A stretch of DNA of 37,412 nt, from assembly GCF_003339615.1 (NCBI RefSeq), contig NZ_QQBG01000012.1, positions 1-37,412 of the forward strand. The letters are read 5' to 3'. The notes below the pieces were generated by a model. It was not told the origin of the DNA and did not search any database. It saw only the letters and a program-made list of their open reading frames with translations. This DNA comes from Candidatus Similichlamydia laticola. GTDB lineage: Bacteria > Chlamydiota > Chlamydiia > Chlamydiales > Parilichlamydiaceae. Positions 11,516 to 20,194 of the stretch are shown here, piece by piece (the first letter of the stretch is position 1; each line of letters opens with the position of its first letter). The position numbers and the translations under genes are program-made.

Positions 11516-12571
11516 ATGACTGAGTCGTCTCTTGCTTACTTATCTGTGATAGGCTTCTTTCTCCCCATTTACGATTGCTTCGTCCCCATGTCTCGTCAGG
11601 ATCAACCTGCTTTCTTAGAGGAATATTTTAATGAAATAGACGTTCCTTTTCAGCTGAATTCTTACTACAAACTAGATTCAGATCAATTTGATCGTCTCCT
11701 CCAGAAGATAGAATCGAAAGAGATCCCTCATCATTTTTCTGTAGGCAGCATTCTTTTGAATGTCCTTCAACATTTAGCAAAAGCCGGCGTAAGCGTTGAT
11801 ATTGGAACGTCTCATGGTGCGGATAAAATTTACTCAGGTATAGAGTCCCTTTACGATTCGTTTTTCAAGAAAAAATTCTTCAAATTAACCTCCTTTCCAC
11901 CCCCTAGGCTTATCTATCTTTACTCTGCCAACGACCATAACCCTGTTGTTTTTTTCACGACGCCCCATTCTGAAGGTCTCAGTGAAAGCTTTCCTGAACT
12001 CATTCCCTCTTTCTCTTGTTATAACTTGGTCTCTTTGGATGGTCACATTCTACCTTTTTCCTATGCTATTAACATCGTAGAACGCGCCCATAAAGAGGGC
12101 GTTCCTGTAGCTGTCAATTGTGGAAAGAAAGACTTTTTGAAGAAACACAAGGACCACTATTTGGCTATCCTTCCAATGGTTTCCATGTTTGCCTGCAACT
12201 TGGAGGAGGCTGAAGTTTTGACCGGTCTGTCTGATGTTGAAAGTTGCGCAATCGCCCTACAAAAGAAGATGATGCCCAAAGCCCGTGTTCTTGTAACTAA
12301 TGAGTCGATGGATTTTTGCCTTGTTAAAGGGGAAACAGCCCATACTTACAAACCCGTCCCCTTTCCAGAAGACAAAATCGTTCACCCTATGGGATGTGGG
12401 GATGCAGCTGCTGCAGGTTTTTTTCTAAGTAATCTTCTTGAACTACCGGAACCTGTACAAGCAAACTTGATCGTTGACATGGGCTGTTCAATCCTTGAGT
12501 CTCCTACAACCGTTGTATCTACAGAAATCATCCGAAATCTTTTGATCAAGCATCAAATTCTGCGTAATTAA
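11516..12571 (+). CDS. PfkB-family kinase paralogue, copy 2
   Basis: This is a 351-aa paralogue of the neighbouring kinases, with ATG preceded by AGGAGG 9 nt upstream. The N-terminus LSVIGFFLPIYDCFVPM and overall length match copy 1. In the substrate loop the usual GG is GS (FSVGSILLNVLQHLAKAG), while the Asn is kept. The C-terminal motif is HPMGCGDAAAAG: the GxGD catalytic Asp (about 296) is present but the DT of DTxGxGD is replaced by HP. This implies an altered substrate or ATP/Mg site, or a pseudo-kinase with residual binding. It is clearly closer to copy 3 than to copy 1 (shared GTSHG, LPFS/P, NCGKxxFLKxH). Confidence 0.8.
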   Translation: MTESSLAYLSVIGFFLPIYDCFVPMSRQDQPAFLEEYFNEIDVPFQLNSYYKLDSDQFDRLLQKIESKEIPHHFSVGSILLNVLQHLAKAGVSVDIGTSHGADKIYSGIESLYDSFFKKKFFKLTSFPPPRLIYLYSANDHNPVVFFTTPHSEGLSESFPELIPSFSCYNLVSLDGHILPFSYAINIVERAHKEGVPVAVNCGKKDFLKKHKDHYLAILPMVSMFACNLEEAEVLTGLSDVESCAIALQKKMMPKARVLVTNESMDFCLVKGETAHTYKPVPFPEDKIVHPMGCGDAAAAGFFLSNLLELPEPVQANLIVDMGCSILESPTTVVSTEIIRNLLIKHQILRN

Positions 12572-12608
12572 CGGGTGTTCTACCTTCTTTTTGCAGCTTT
12601 TTTACTCG

Positions 12609-12642
12609 AAGTGCTCTTATTTTTTTCAAAAATAAGCTCGCT
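12609..12642 (+). other. Strong intergenic hairpin between PfkB copies 2 and 3
   Basis: CTTATTTTT (12616-12624) pairs perfectly with AAAAATAAG (12628-12636) across a 3-nt loop, and flanking bases add a short outer stem. It lies 38 nt after the stop of copy 2. The T-run is inside the stem and none follows it, so it could be an RNA 3'-end stabiliser or weak terminator. Confidence 0.4.
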
Positions 12643-12734
12643 CTTGTGTGAGATACAACGAATCGGACATTATGCGCAGGTTTGTTTCTGTTCCCGATTT
12701 TTTCTGGGAAAATTTTATAGGCCAAGGAATGCAT

Positions 12735-13796
12735 ATGACCGCAACACACCTTGCTTATTTGTCCATAATAGGTTTTTTTCTTCCTGTTTGTAATTCTTTC
12801 GTCTTTATGCCAAAGCAAGAGCAGGAAAAGTTCCTAGAACAATCCCTAGTAGGTTCAGATCCGTTTCATCTTCGTTCTTTTTACAAACTGTCTTCTTCTG
12901 AATTTGATACAATTGTCCAAAAACTAGAGGAGAGGGGGTTATTGACTCCTTTTTCAACGGGGGGGATTGTCTTAAACACACTTCAGCACCTGGCACAAGC
13001 TGGAGCAAATATTGACATCGGTACCTCCCATGGAACAGGTGAAAAATATTCGATTTTAGATGAGATTTATACTAAACTTTTCAGGAAGAAGTTTCTTGAA
13101 GAAAGTTTTTTACAGCCACCCAGACTGATTTACCTTTACGAATACAACGATCACGATCCAACGGTCATATTTACAACGGACTATACAGGAGGCCTTTCAG
13201 ATAACTTCATTGAAAAAATCCCTTCTTTTGCTTGGTATCATCTTGTTCTAATCGATGGGCATATTTTGCCCTTTCCCAGCTCAATTGAAATTATTAAACA
13301 GGCTTGTGAAGACAATACACCCGTTGCCGTCAATTGTGGAAAACACAATTTTTTAAAGATCCACAAACAGGAGTATTTGTCCCTGCTCCCTATGATTTCG
13401 ATGTTCACCTGTAACTTGGAGGAAGCTCAGATCCTAACAGACTTGTCCGACGTTAGAAACTGTGCTATCGCTTTGCAAAAGAGAATGAAACCCGGAGCCT
13501 CTGTTCTCGTTACAGATGCTTCTAGAGATTTTTGTATCGCAAAACCCGACACGGTAACCGTTTACTCTCCTCCCATCTTCCCAGAAAATAAAATCATTCA
13601 CTCTATGGGATGTGGGGATGCTGCTGCTGCAGGTTTCTTCCTAGGCAATCTTCTTCAATTACCTGACCCAATACAAGCTAGTCTCATTATGAAAATGGGT
13701 TGTTCTATCTTGGAGTCTCCCTCCACTCTCGTTCCGGAAGAAAAAATTCGTAGCATTCTTACTAGGCACAAGGTTTTACCTACACCCAAAAAATAG
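12735..13796 (+). CDS. PfkB-family kinase paralogue, copy 3
   Basis: This is a 353-aa protein starting at ATG 12735, chosen because AAGGA lies 6 nt upstream and MTATHLAYLSIIGFF aligns with the start of copy 2; the frame is open 29 codons upstream. The substrate loop keeps the double Gly (STGGIVLNTLQHLAQAG). The C-terminal motif is HSMGCGDAAAAG, with catalytic Asp at about 295 but no DT. The gene ends 12 bp from the convergent glgA stop. Copies 2 and 3 share the same departures from the family consensus, so they derive from a duplication after the motif had changed. Substrate unknown. Confidence 0.8.
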   Translation: MTATHLAYLSIIGFFLPVCNSFVFMPKQEQEKFLEQSLVGSDPFHLRSFYKLSSSEFDTIVQKLEERGLLTPFSTGGIVLNTLQHLAQAGANIDIGTSHGTGEKYSILDEIYTKLFRKKFLEESFLQPPRLIYLYEYNDHDPTVIFTTDYTGGLSDNFIEKIPSFAWYHLVLIDGHILPFPSSIEIIKQACEDNTPVAVNCGKHNFLKIHKQEYLSLLPMISMFTCNLEEAQILTDLSDVRNCAIALQKRMKPGASVLVTDASRDFCIAKPDTVTVYSPPIFPENKIIHSMGCGDAAAAGFFLGNLLQLPDPIQASLIMKMGCSILESPSTLVPEEKIRSILTRHKVLPTPKK

Positions 13797-13808
13797 TGAG
13801 CACTTGCT

Positions 13809-15263
13809 TTAGTCGCGTAATAGAGATCCCATACGATTACGGTACAGAGCGTAAAATTGGCTCGCTGCTTCTTCCCATCCTCTTTTAAAATGAATCGCTT
13901 GACGTATAGCTTGACGCCAGTTAGAGGGATCTCTCCATTTTTCAAAAGATCGTTTTACGGCACTTAAGACTCCCTCTTGATTAGGATCCATAAAAACAAA
14001 TCCATTTCTTTTTTCTTTAGGTTGATCTGAAAAATCTAAATCAAAAACTGTATCAGCTAGACCTCCTGTACAGCGTACAATAGGTAGAGAGCCGTAACGT
14101 AATGCCATCATTTGTGTTAACCCACATGGTTCGAAGAGAGAGGGCATAAGAAAAAGATCAGAACCGCCAAGCAATTGATGAACAAGTTCTTCATTTTTTT
14201 CCAAAATACAACACCCAAAAGGCCTCAACCCTTGATCTAAGGCTTCCATTTGTCTTTTGATTCCCTCTTCGTAAGCCATTCCCAAACAAACAAAGGTACC
14301 ACCTTGCTCTACAATCCAACGAGCTGCGATTTCGATTAAGTCAATGCCCTTTTGCCAACATAACCTTGAAATTGAACAAGCAAAAGGTTGTTCTGGCCTC
14401 CAAGAAAGGCCCAATTTTTCTACAACAAAACGAAAATTTTTCTCTTTTTGGGAAACACGAGGCCCAGAAGTAAATGAAAGAGTCTCTTTACCATACTGCG
14501 CAAGTAAATATCGGTCTGTAGCAGGGTTCCAGACCTCCAAATCGAGTCCATTTAAAATGCCGTGAAAACAACCTTCTGAAGTCCGTTCCCTAAAAAGATG
14601 CGCAAGTCCTTTTCCTGCAGGCTCCTCTTGAATTTCAGAGCCATATCTAGGAGAGACAGTTGTCACAAAATCGGTTCGCTTAATTGCTTCAGCCATCCCA
14701 TTAACCTGTTGAGAGCAAGCAAGAGCTTCGTCAAGAGGTACACAAAAATAAGCAAGAGTGGATAAAGAAATCGTGCCTTGTGTTTCGGGGTTATGAATCG
14801 TAAAAATAAAACTGACGGATTCAAATTCTTCGAGAGCATTAAACATGGCAGCAAATGAAGCAGGCCAATCGTGTAGATGAATGACATCGGGGATAAGCTC
14901 TTTTCGTTGTCTCAGCACATGCATAACAGCAGAAGAAAAACAGCAAAATCGGCTTGTATCATCATGCTCCCCGTAAATTTCTCCCCGTTCAAAGAATTGA
15001 CTAGGCGACTTGTCTTGGATCAAAAGAATTTGACAACCCTCTTCCTCGCTCAACCAAGCTTCTAGTCGCAAGTCTGAAGCACCAAAATGGATAGGACCAA
15101 GAAGAGTGGCCTTCTTGAGTTGAAGGAAATGGTAGTAAGGTAGGGCAACACAAACATGATCTCCCTGTCTGACCTGTTCTTTTGCAAGAGCTCCTATGAC
15201 GTCCCCTAGCCCTCCTGCTTTACAAATGGGATACATCTCCGTTGCGATATGCAAAATCTTCAT
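13809..15263 (-). CDS. glgA: Glycogen synthase (ADP-glucose type)
   Basis: This is a 484-aa cytoplasmic GT5 glycosyltransferase that elongates alpha-1,4-glucan from ADP-glucose. The start at ATG 15263 (MKILHIATEMYPI) has a GGGGG stretch 4 nt upstream; the open frame extends 12 codons further. The ADP-glucose-binding KAGGLGDV motif lies at about residues 15-22. The GT-B C-terminal half has ISRLCWQKGIDL, the LMPSLFEPCGLTQMMALRYGS donor-site block, and TGGLADTV. Length matches the usual 475-490 aa. Position beside rplY-pth-rpsF-rpsR-rplI matches Chlamydia, where glycogen synthesis is conserved. It is divergent from the tRNA/ribosomal cluster. Confidence 0.95.
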   Translation of the reverse strand: MKILHIATEMYPICKAGGLGDVIGALAKEQVRQGDHVCVALPYYHFLQLKKATLLGPIHFGASDLRLEAWLSEEEGCQILLIQDKSPSQFFERGEIYGEHDDTSRFCCFSSAVMHVLRQRKELIPDVIHLHDWPASFAAMFNALEEFESVSFIFTIHNPETQGTISLSTLAYFCVPLDEALACSQQVNGMAEAIKRTDFVTTVSPRYGSEIQEEPAGKGLAHLFRERTSEGCFHGILNGLDLEVWNPATDRYLLAQYGKETLSFTSGPRVSQKEKNFRFVVEKLGLSWRPEQPFACSISRLCWQKGIDLIEIAARWIVEQGGTFVCLGMAYEEGIKRQMEALDQGLRPFGCCILEKNEELVHQLLGGSDLFLMPSLFEPCGLTQMMALRYGSLPIVRCTGGLADTVFDLDFSDQPKEKRNGFVFMDPNQEGVLSAVKRSFEKWRDPSNWRQAIRQAIHFKRGWEEAASQFYALYRNRMGSLLRD

Positions 15264-15511
15264 CTGACCCCCTAACAGTCTTCCACCATCAGGGCTCATA
15301 TCTAAGACATATCTTATTGTTCAAGCTCACTCAAGACAGAACCGAGAGTGACGCAAGTGGCATCATATGCTTGAAAAAAACCGGCTCATCCCATGCAGAA
15401 TAGGGAGTCAGTTTTCCCAAGACACGCCTTGCTCAAATAGGGGAACTTTTGCTAACCTCCGTCGAGGTTCTTCTTCTTAATTGAGCGCAGATGAAAAACG
15501 AGTCCCTGTGT

Positions 15512-15583
15512 TGGGGCGTAGCCAAGTGGTAAGGCAGCGGTTTCTGGTACCGCCATTCGGAGGTTCGAATCCTTCCGCCCCAG
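15512..15583 (+). tRNA. tRNA-Gln (anticodon CTG)
   Basis: This is a 72-nt cloverleaf. The acceptor stem TGGGGCG pairs with CGCCCCA, the discriminator is G, and the T arm contains GGTTCGAATCC. The anticodon stem GCGGT/ACCGC encloses the loop TTCTGGT, giving anticodon CTG, which reads CAG. CCA is not encoded. It differs from the second copy at the wobble base of the anticodon, and otherwise the two look identical. Confidence 0.93.
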
Positions 15584-15615
15584 AGGTGTAAGAGTAGTTT
15601 CATGTGTGGCATTGT

Positions 15616-15687
15616 TGGGGCGTAGCCAAGTGGTAAGGCAGCGGTTTTTGGTACCGCCATTCGGAGGTTCGAATCCTTCCGCCCCAG
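15616..15687 (+). tRNA. tRNA-Gln (anticodon TTG)
   Basis: This is a 72-nt cloverleaf 32 nt after the first copy. The acceptor, D and T arms look identical to it. The anticodon loop reads TTTTGGT, anticodon TTG, the standard tRNA-Gln reading CAA and CAG. CCA is not encoded. It lies directly upstream of rplY on the same strand. Confidence 0.94.
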
Positions 15688-15792
15688 GCTTTTACATTTG
15701 AGGCCTTCTGCCGCTGTCAACAAGAGCTAAGTGTTGAGGTTTTGTCGCGGAAGGCCCGATTTACTAGAGGATCCCATTGGGTTGAGTTTCGT

Positions 15793-16359
15793 ATGGACAT
15801 CGCCGAATTGCATATTCAGAAGAGATCGTTGAGGGGCAAGGGCTTTCTGAAGGGTTTGCGACTCGCTGGGAGGATTCCCGCCGTTTTGCATGATCCTGCA
15901 GGATCTTCTGAAGCTATTTCAGTTGATAAGAAAGAGCTAGCGAGGTTGTTCGCCCTGTACAGGGGCCGTGTGGCTTCCGTTCGTTTTGTTTTGATAGATC
16001 AGGAAGGTAATCGTTCTTCCTCGCTTGTTAAAGAGATCCAACATTCTTTTGTAGACTATGAGATTTTGCATCTCGACTTTTGCCTTCTCGAGCTTTCGCG
16101 TCGTGTTTCTGTAAACGTTCCTATTTTTTTGCGAGGAGGGGAAGAGTGCGTTGGCTTAAAGCAAGGTGGAGTGCTCCGCCAAGTTATTCGTAGATTACGC
16201 GTGAAGTGTCTGCCTGACGACATTCCTTCCTGTTTTGAATTGGACATTTCCGGACTACAAATGAAGAAGTCGATGCGGCTGTCTTCTCTTGCTATTCCGG
16301 AGAACGTTATGCCTCTTACTGATTTAGATCAGGTGGTCGTTGTTGTTGCAAAGCGTTGA
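15793..16359 (+). CDS. rplY: Ribosomal protein L25, CTC-type general stress form
   Basis: This is a 188-aa 5S-rRNA-binding protein of the long bL25/CTC type. ATG 15793 (MDIAELHIQKR) is chosen because it matches the family N-terminus; the SD is weak and the frame is open 17 codons upstream. The L25 domain (about 5-95) has RxxGRIPAVLHDP and EIQHSFVDYEILHLDF. The beta-rich CTC domain follows (VPIFLRGGEECVGLKQGGVL, about 105-185). Together with the next four genes it forms the same cluster as in Chlamydia. The last codons overlap the start of pth. Confidence 0.92.
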   Translation: MDIAELHIQKRSLRGKGFLKGLRLAGRIPAVLHDPAGSSEAISVDKKELARLFALYRGRVASVRFVLIDQEGNRSSSLVKEIQHSFVDYEILHLDFCLLELSRRVSVNVPIFLRGGEECVGLKQGGVLRQVIRRLRVKCLPDDIPSCFELDISGLQMKKSMRLSSLAIPENVMPLTDLDQVVVVVAKR

Positions 16360-16912
16360 TACCTCAGAAGGTTTTGTTGTTGGCTTGGGTAATCCTGGAT
16401 TAGACGAGACGGTGCACAACGTAGGCTTCGTTTTTATTAACGAGCTCACTAAGCTTTACGGAGGGAAGTCTTTTCCTGCCTCTTCTTCGTTTTCTTCGCC
16501 CTTGGTATGTGGGGACGCTTCTTTTCGCGTACTTAAACCCCGGATTGAGATGAACTCATCAGGAAAGGTTGTCTTCAAGGCTTTGCGGAAGCGAATGACT
16601 TTTGACAGGGGAGAGGAGGCCTCGTGCTTGCTTGTTGTTGCAGAAGATGTTGAGCTCACTCCTGGAAAAGTGCGCGTGCGTTTCGGAAAGAGTTCAAGGG
16701 GACATAACGGCGTGAAGAGCGTCGTAGAGGCGTTGGGTTCGAATGCGTTCTTTGTTTTGTGGATCGGTATAGGTCGTCCTTTGGGAGACCATGATCTTTC
16801 AGAATATGTTTTAAGCCGCATCCCTGAGGAGAAGAAGGAAAAGGTTGAAACAGGTATCTGTAGTGGGCTACTTCTTTTTCAAAAATGGTTATGTAGTGGC
16901 AGGAAAGTCTAG
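16343..16912 (+). CDS. pth: Peptidyl-tRNA hydrolase
   Basis: This is an enzyme of about 189 aa that frees stalled tRNAs by cleaving peptidyl-tRNA esters. Motifs are GLGNPG near the N-terminus, HNVGF with the catalytic His, MNSSG with the substrate-binding Asn, the AEDVEL region carrying the catalytic Asp, GHNG, and WIGIGRP. There is no ATG near the start. Three TTG codons (16340, 16343, 16346) follow AGGTGG at 16331; 16343 and 16346 have the best spacing (6 and 9 nt). The gene overlaps the 3' end of rplY by 17 nt or less, indicating coupled translation. Confidence 0.93.
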   Translation: MLQSVDTSEGFVVGLGNPGLDETVHNVGFVFINELTKLYGGKSFPASSSFSSPLVCGDASFRVLKPRIEMNSSGKVVFKALRKRMTFDRGEEASCLLVVAEDVELTPGKVRVRFGKSSRGHNGVKSVVEALGSNAFFVLWIGIGRPLGDHDLSEYVLSRIPEEKKEKVETGICSGLLLFQKWLCSGRKV

Positions 16913-16933
16913 GGAAACACGGGTAGTAGATTT

Positions 16934-17281
16934 ATGGGAGAAAAGAGAAGAAATTTATACGAGGGGATCTATATTATCAGGGCCTCCCTCAGTTCAGCAG
17001 CTCGAGCGAAAGCACTAGATAAGGTAAAAGAGGGAATTACTTCTCGAGGCGGTGACATTCTCAAATTTCATGAAATGGGGAAGCGTCGTTTGGCATATGA
17101 GATTAATCGTCAAAGAGAAGGTTATTATTACGTAACTTATTTCACGATTGGGACACAACATATTGCCGATATGTGGCGTGAATATCATTTCAATGAAGAT
17201 TTGCTCCGTTTTGGAACATTTACAACGAAAAAAGTGTTGGAGAAGTTAGAGTTTGAGCAACTGGCTCAATCAAATGGGTGA
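16934..17281 (+). CDS. rpsF: Ribosomal protein S6
   Basis: This is a 115-aa bS6 protein of the 30S platform, the partner of S18. The ferredoxin-like fold is recognisable: [57 protein letters not shown], then [10 protein letters not shown]. The conserved GKRRLAYEI block is intact. It ends in TGA overlapping a possible GTG start for rpsR, consistent with S6 and S18 co-production. Confidence 0.95.
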   Translation: MGEKRRNLYEGIYIIRASLSSAARAKALDKVKEGITSRGGDILKFHEMGKRRLAYEINRQREGYYYVTYFTIGTQHIADMWREYHFNEDLLRFGTFTTKKVLEKLEFEQLAQSNG

Positions 17282-17289
17282 TATGGAAC

Positions 17290-17547
17290 ATGAATGGTCG
17301 TAGAAAAAAAAGGGGAAGTGGCGCATCAGATTCTGGTAGAAGGCGCAGAAAGTGTCCTTTTATGTCTGCTAAGAGAACTGAAGTAGACTACAAGGATACT
17401 GAGACCCTCCTTAAATTTGTCACAGAACGCGGGAAGATTCTTCCTCGAAGGATTACTGGTGTGTGCGCCTTGATGCATAGACGCCTTGTTCGCGCTATTG
17501 AGCGTGCGCGTTACATGGCTCTGTTGCCTTATGTTGCCGAAGATTGA
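17290..17547 (+). CDS. rpsR: Ribosomal protein S18
   Basis: This is an 85-aa bS18 protein of the 30S platform. After a basic N-terminus (MNGRRKKRG) come [36 protein letters not shown] and [20 protein letters not shown], all canonical. A GTG at 17278 overlapping the rpsF stop would add four residues (VIWN). I prefer ATG 17290 because family members begin with the basic segment, but the SD is weak for both. Confidence 0.95.
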   Translation: MNGRRKKRGSGASDSGRRRRKCPFMSAKRTEVDYKDTETLLKFVTERGKILPRRITGVCALMHRRLVRAIERARYMALLPYVAED

Positions 17548-17579
17548 CCTCTTTTGAAATGTGGAGCTGAGCTTATTTT

Positions 17580-18044
17580 ATGTCTGCTAAGAAGAAGATT
17601 TTGCTGCTTGATGACGTCAAGTGCCTCGGTCGCTCTGGAGATACGGCAACTGTAGCTAGGGGCTATGCCAATTATCTCATCATGAATAAAAGGGCTCTGA
17701 TTGCGGATCGTATATCCATTCGTCGTCAGGAAAGACTTCGACAAGAACGACAAGAACGAGCGGAGCAGGAACTTTCAGAAGAAAGGTCTCTTGTTGAACG
17801 TTTAGACGGTGTTAGCCTTTCCGTTTATGTCAAAGTAGACCAGGATGGTCATATGTATGGATCCGTTTCCTCCAAAGATATTTCTTGTAAGCTTGAGGCT
17901 TTGGGCTTTGAGATAGATAAAAAATGTATTGTCCTTCAGAAGCCCATTAAGGAAATTGGCGAAACAACGATTCCTATCAAGTTTGGACAGTTGGAAACAG
18001 TCATCCATTTGTCTGTTCTTCCAGAAGAAGAGGAAGAAGGTTAG
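17580..18044 (+). CDS. rplI: Ribosomal protein L9
   Basis: This is a 154-aa bL9 protein of the 50S L1-stalk base. The N-terminal domain has KILLLDDVKCLGRSGD, VARGYANYLI and the long Arg/Glu-rich connecting helix (about 48-75). The C-terminal domain (about 78-150) has GSVSSKDI and the KPIKEIGE turn. It ends in an acidic EEEEEG tail. The next gene begins 3 bp after its stop. Confidence 0.94.
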   Translation: MSAKKKILLLDDVKCLGRSGDTATVARGYANYLIMNKRALIADRISIRRQERLRQERQERAEQELSEERSLVERLDGVSLSVYVKVDQDGHMYGSVSSKDISCKLEALGFEIDKKCIVLQKPIKEIGETTIPIKFGQLETVIHLSVLPEEEEEG

Positions 18045-18047
18045 AAA

Positions 18048-18638
18048 GTGTTTCGGGGTCATCAGAAGAAGGCTCTCTTCTTGGTAGCGCATCCTCGAAC
18101 AAATTCCTTTTCTCATTTCTTCTCCTGCTTTCTAGCTCAAAATTTTCTTTCTTCTTGGGAAATTGCATGGAGGGATTTATACCGCCCTCCCTTTGACCCT
18201 CTTCTTAAAGAAGAAGATTTTTCTGGGCCTCTGTCTGAAGACATAAAAGCAGAGATGGATCTGCTTTTCGGTTCTAATGTCTTGTTTGTTTTTCACCCCG
18301 TTTGGTGGTACGGTATGCCGGCTGTGCTGAAGGGCTGGATAGATCGTGTCCTGAGGGAAGGTTTTGCCTTCAAGAAGGATTCCAAAACAGGCCAATCTGA
18401 AGGCTTACTACAGGGGAAGGGCCTTATTCTCATTCGTACGGCCGGTGCCTCTTCGGCTCACTCTCACTGCTGTTGGGAAAAACCTTGGGAGTATTGCGGG
18501 TTCGATGTACTCCTTTCAGAGACTCTTTTCGACATGAGTGCTCCCATCTCTGACCAAGAATGTACACAGAAGATGCATCAATTAAGGAATAAGATTATTT
18601 CTCAGCTAAGCTACTTCGCCCCAGAGGCTTCCCAATAA
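18048..18638 (+). CDS. NAD(P)H:quinone/azo-type oxidoreductase (flavodoxin fold)
   Basis: This is a 196-aa protein of the flavodoxin_2 family (NQO/MdaB/KefF-like). Such FMN or FAD enzymes reduce quinones with NAD(P)H in the cytoplasm. GTG 18048 is 7 nt after AAGG at the end of rplI. The N-terminal strand KALFLVAHPRTNSFS carries the flavin-phosphate loop. VLFVFHPVWWYGMPAVLKGWIDRV is the diagnostic block. GLILIRTAGA and WEYCGFDVL complete the fold. In Chlamydia rplI is followed by ispE, so this gene is a local difference. Its 3' end overlaps the convergent oppA by 28 bp. Confidence 0.85.
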   Translation: MFRGHQKKALFLVAHPRTNSFSHFFSCFLAQNFLSSWEIAWRDLYRPPFDPLLKEEDFSGPLSEDIKAEMDLLFGSNVLFVFHPVWWYGMPAVLKGWIDRVLREGFAFKKDSKTGQSEGLLQGKGLILIRTAGASSAHSHCCWEKPWEYCGFDVLLSETLFDMSAPISDQECTQKMHQLRNKIISQLSYFAPEASQ

Positions 18639-20173
18639 GCCCGACTGAAATCAACTTGTCCTCCTGGCAAGACAATAACATTTTGAAGTTCTTTCCTCTT
18701 AAGGGCCCTGAAGGGTTCGTGAACTAGGGGAATAACAGGAAGTGTCTTCATCACTTCCCTTTCCAAGTCGATCCAAAAGAGATTCTTTTTCCCTCTTTTT
18801 TTTTGCTCCTCCTCAAATTCAGCAAGGAGCTGTCTAGAATTTGACTTAGGAATACCGCAGTTTTGAGATAAAAAAACAGAAAAGAATTCATAAGGATCTC
18901 TACAGGTCCAAACCCACTTAAAAACAGCTAAGTCAAATTCATTATTCTCTGTTTCACTCAAAAAAGCAGGCAGTGCTCGAACACTTCGAATCTTAACTTG
19001 TGTGCCTGTTTTCTCAATTTGTTCCCCTACGCAAGAAGCAATCAAAGGCTCACAGGATCTGTCTCTAAAAAGGAGGTGCAAGGGCTCACGATCTGGTTCC
19101 TCTTTGGAAAAAGTAAAATGACCATGGTGTTGCGCACCCTCTCTTGTCTTGTCCGGAAAGAGGTTATAAGCAGGAGAAAAGTCTTGACCGAGGAGACAAC
19201 ACAAGCTATCACGGTCCAACATCCGGTACAATTTCCACCTTTTCTCTTCAGAAGAAAGCTTAGGGGAATCTGTGTTACAGATAAGCCAAAACGTCCCCAC
19301 AGACATTTCAGAACAAACACGTTCTATCTTTTCTCCTAATTCTGCAAAAAACAAATCACCCGTGAGAAAAATATTTGGTGCTCCGATCCAATCCAATTCA
19401 AACCGACTAAACAAAAGAAGAGGGTACGACTCTTTTTCAGAAATCAAAAACCGCACCAGAGGAAAGAAAGCTTCTTCTGAGCAAAATGGATTTTTCTTAA
19501 GTTCAAAGATCTGAGATTTTTTCTTGGACCGTATCGGAAGATAAGGGCCATTATAGAGAAGTGAGATTCCTCCCTCCTCTGTGTAGCTTCCGGCAGCAAA
19601 GAAAGGGGGCTTGGACAGCATCTCCAAAAAAGTTTCAACAGGAATAAAGTATTCCAATTCAACAAGGAGTTCCTCATCGTTCGGTGTGTATACACCCAGA
19701 CTCTGAGGGTCTGCCTCACCTTGTTTGATTCTTTCTGCATTGCGAATACAAAATAGAAGAGTAGAAGACAAAGAGGGAAAAGCAGGATCTAAAGAACTCC
19801 TCCAACTTTCTGCAAAATCACGCGAGGTAATAGGTGTTCCATCACTCCACAGTTCTCTTTTTAACTTAAAAATATAGAGCTGGCCCTCTTGGTCAATGCG
19901 AAAGGAAGAGGCCAAACAAAGAGAAGGGGCGCCCGTAAAGTCTATTCGAGTCAAGCCACGATAAAGCATGGGAATAACAATCAAGGAAGAAGCATGAGAG
20001 AACGCAACACTCCTAGGATCAAGAATAGGAAAACTATTGAGATGCAACCGAAGTACCTGGCCGGGTTCTCTCTGTTCCGTCTGCGTTCTCATTGAGAAAA
20101 GAACAGAGACAACGGCCAGAATTGGGATCAAGAGAAAGAGTAACCTCTTCTTCAAAATAAATTGCTCCTCCAT
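18611..20173 (-). CDS. oppA: Oligopeptide ABC transporter substrate-binding protein
   Basis: This is a 520-aa family 5 extracellular solute-binding protein, the peptide-binding component of an Opp/Dpp importer. The N-terminal hydrophobic segment (LLFLLIPILAVVSVLF) is a signal or membrane anchor without a lipobox Cys. Family features are LHLNSFPILDPRSVAFS, MLYRGLTRID, the FxLKxxLxWSDGTPITSRDFAESW block (about 95-115) and NGPYLPI. Length is typical. ATG 20173 directly abuts its SD. A TTG six codons in, 9 nt after GGAGGAG, is a plausible alternative start. It sits 21 bp after ompH, in the slot where Chlamydia has lpxD. No permease genes are in the window. Confidence 0.9.
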   Translation of the reverse strand: MEEQFILKKRLLFLLIPILAVVSVLFSMRTQTEQREPGQVLRLHLNSFPILDPRSVAFSHASSLIVIPMLYRGLTRIDFTGAPSLCLASSFRIDQEGQLYIFKLKRELWSDGTPITSRDFAESWRSSLDPAFPSLSSTLLFCIRNAERIKQGEADPQSLGVYTPNDEELLVELEYFIPVETFLEMLSKPPFFAAGSYTEEGGISLLYNGPYLPIRSKKKSQIFELKKNPFCSEEAFFPLVRFLISEKESYPLLLFSRFELDWIGAPNIFLTGDLFFAELGEKIERVCSEMSVGTFWLICNTDSPKLSSEEKRWKLYRMLDRDSLCCLLGQDFSPAYNLFPDKTREGAQHHGHFTFSKEEPDREPLHLLFRDRSCEPLIASCVGEQIEKTGTQVKIRSVRALPAFLSETENNEFDLAVFKWVWTCRDPYEFFSVFLSQNCGIPKSNSRQLLAEFEEEQKKRGKKNLFWIDLEREVMKTLPVIPLVHEPFRALKRKELQNVIVLPGGQVDFSRAYWEASGAK

Positions 20174-20194
20174 CTCCCTCTCAAAAAGATATTC

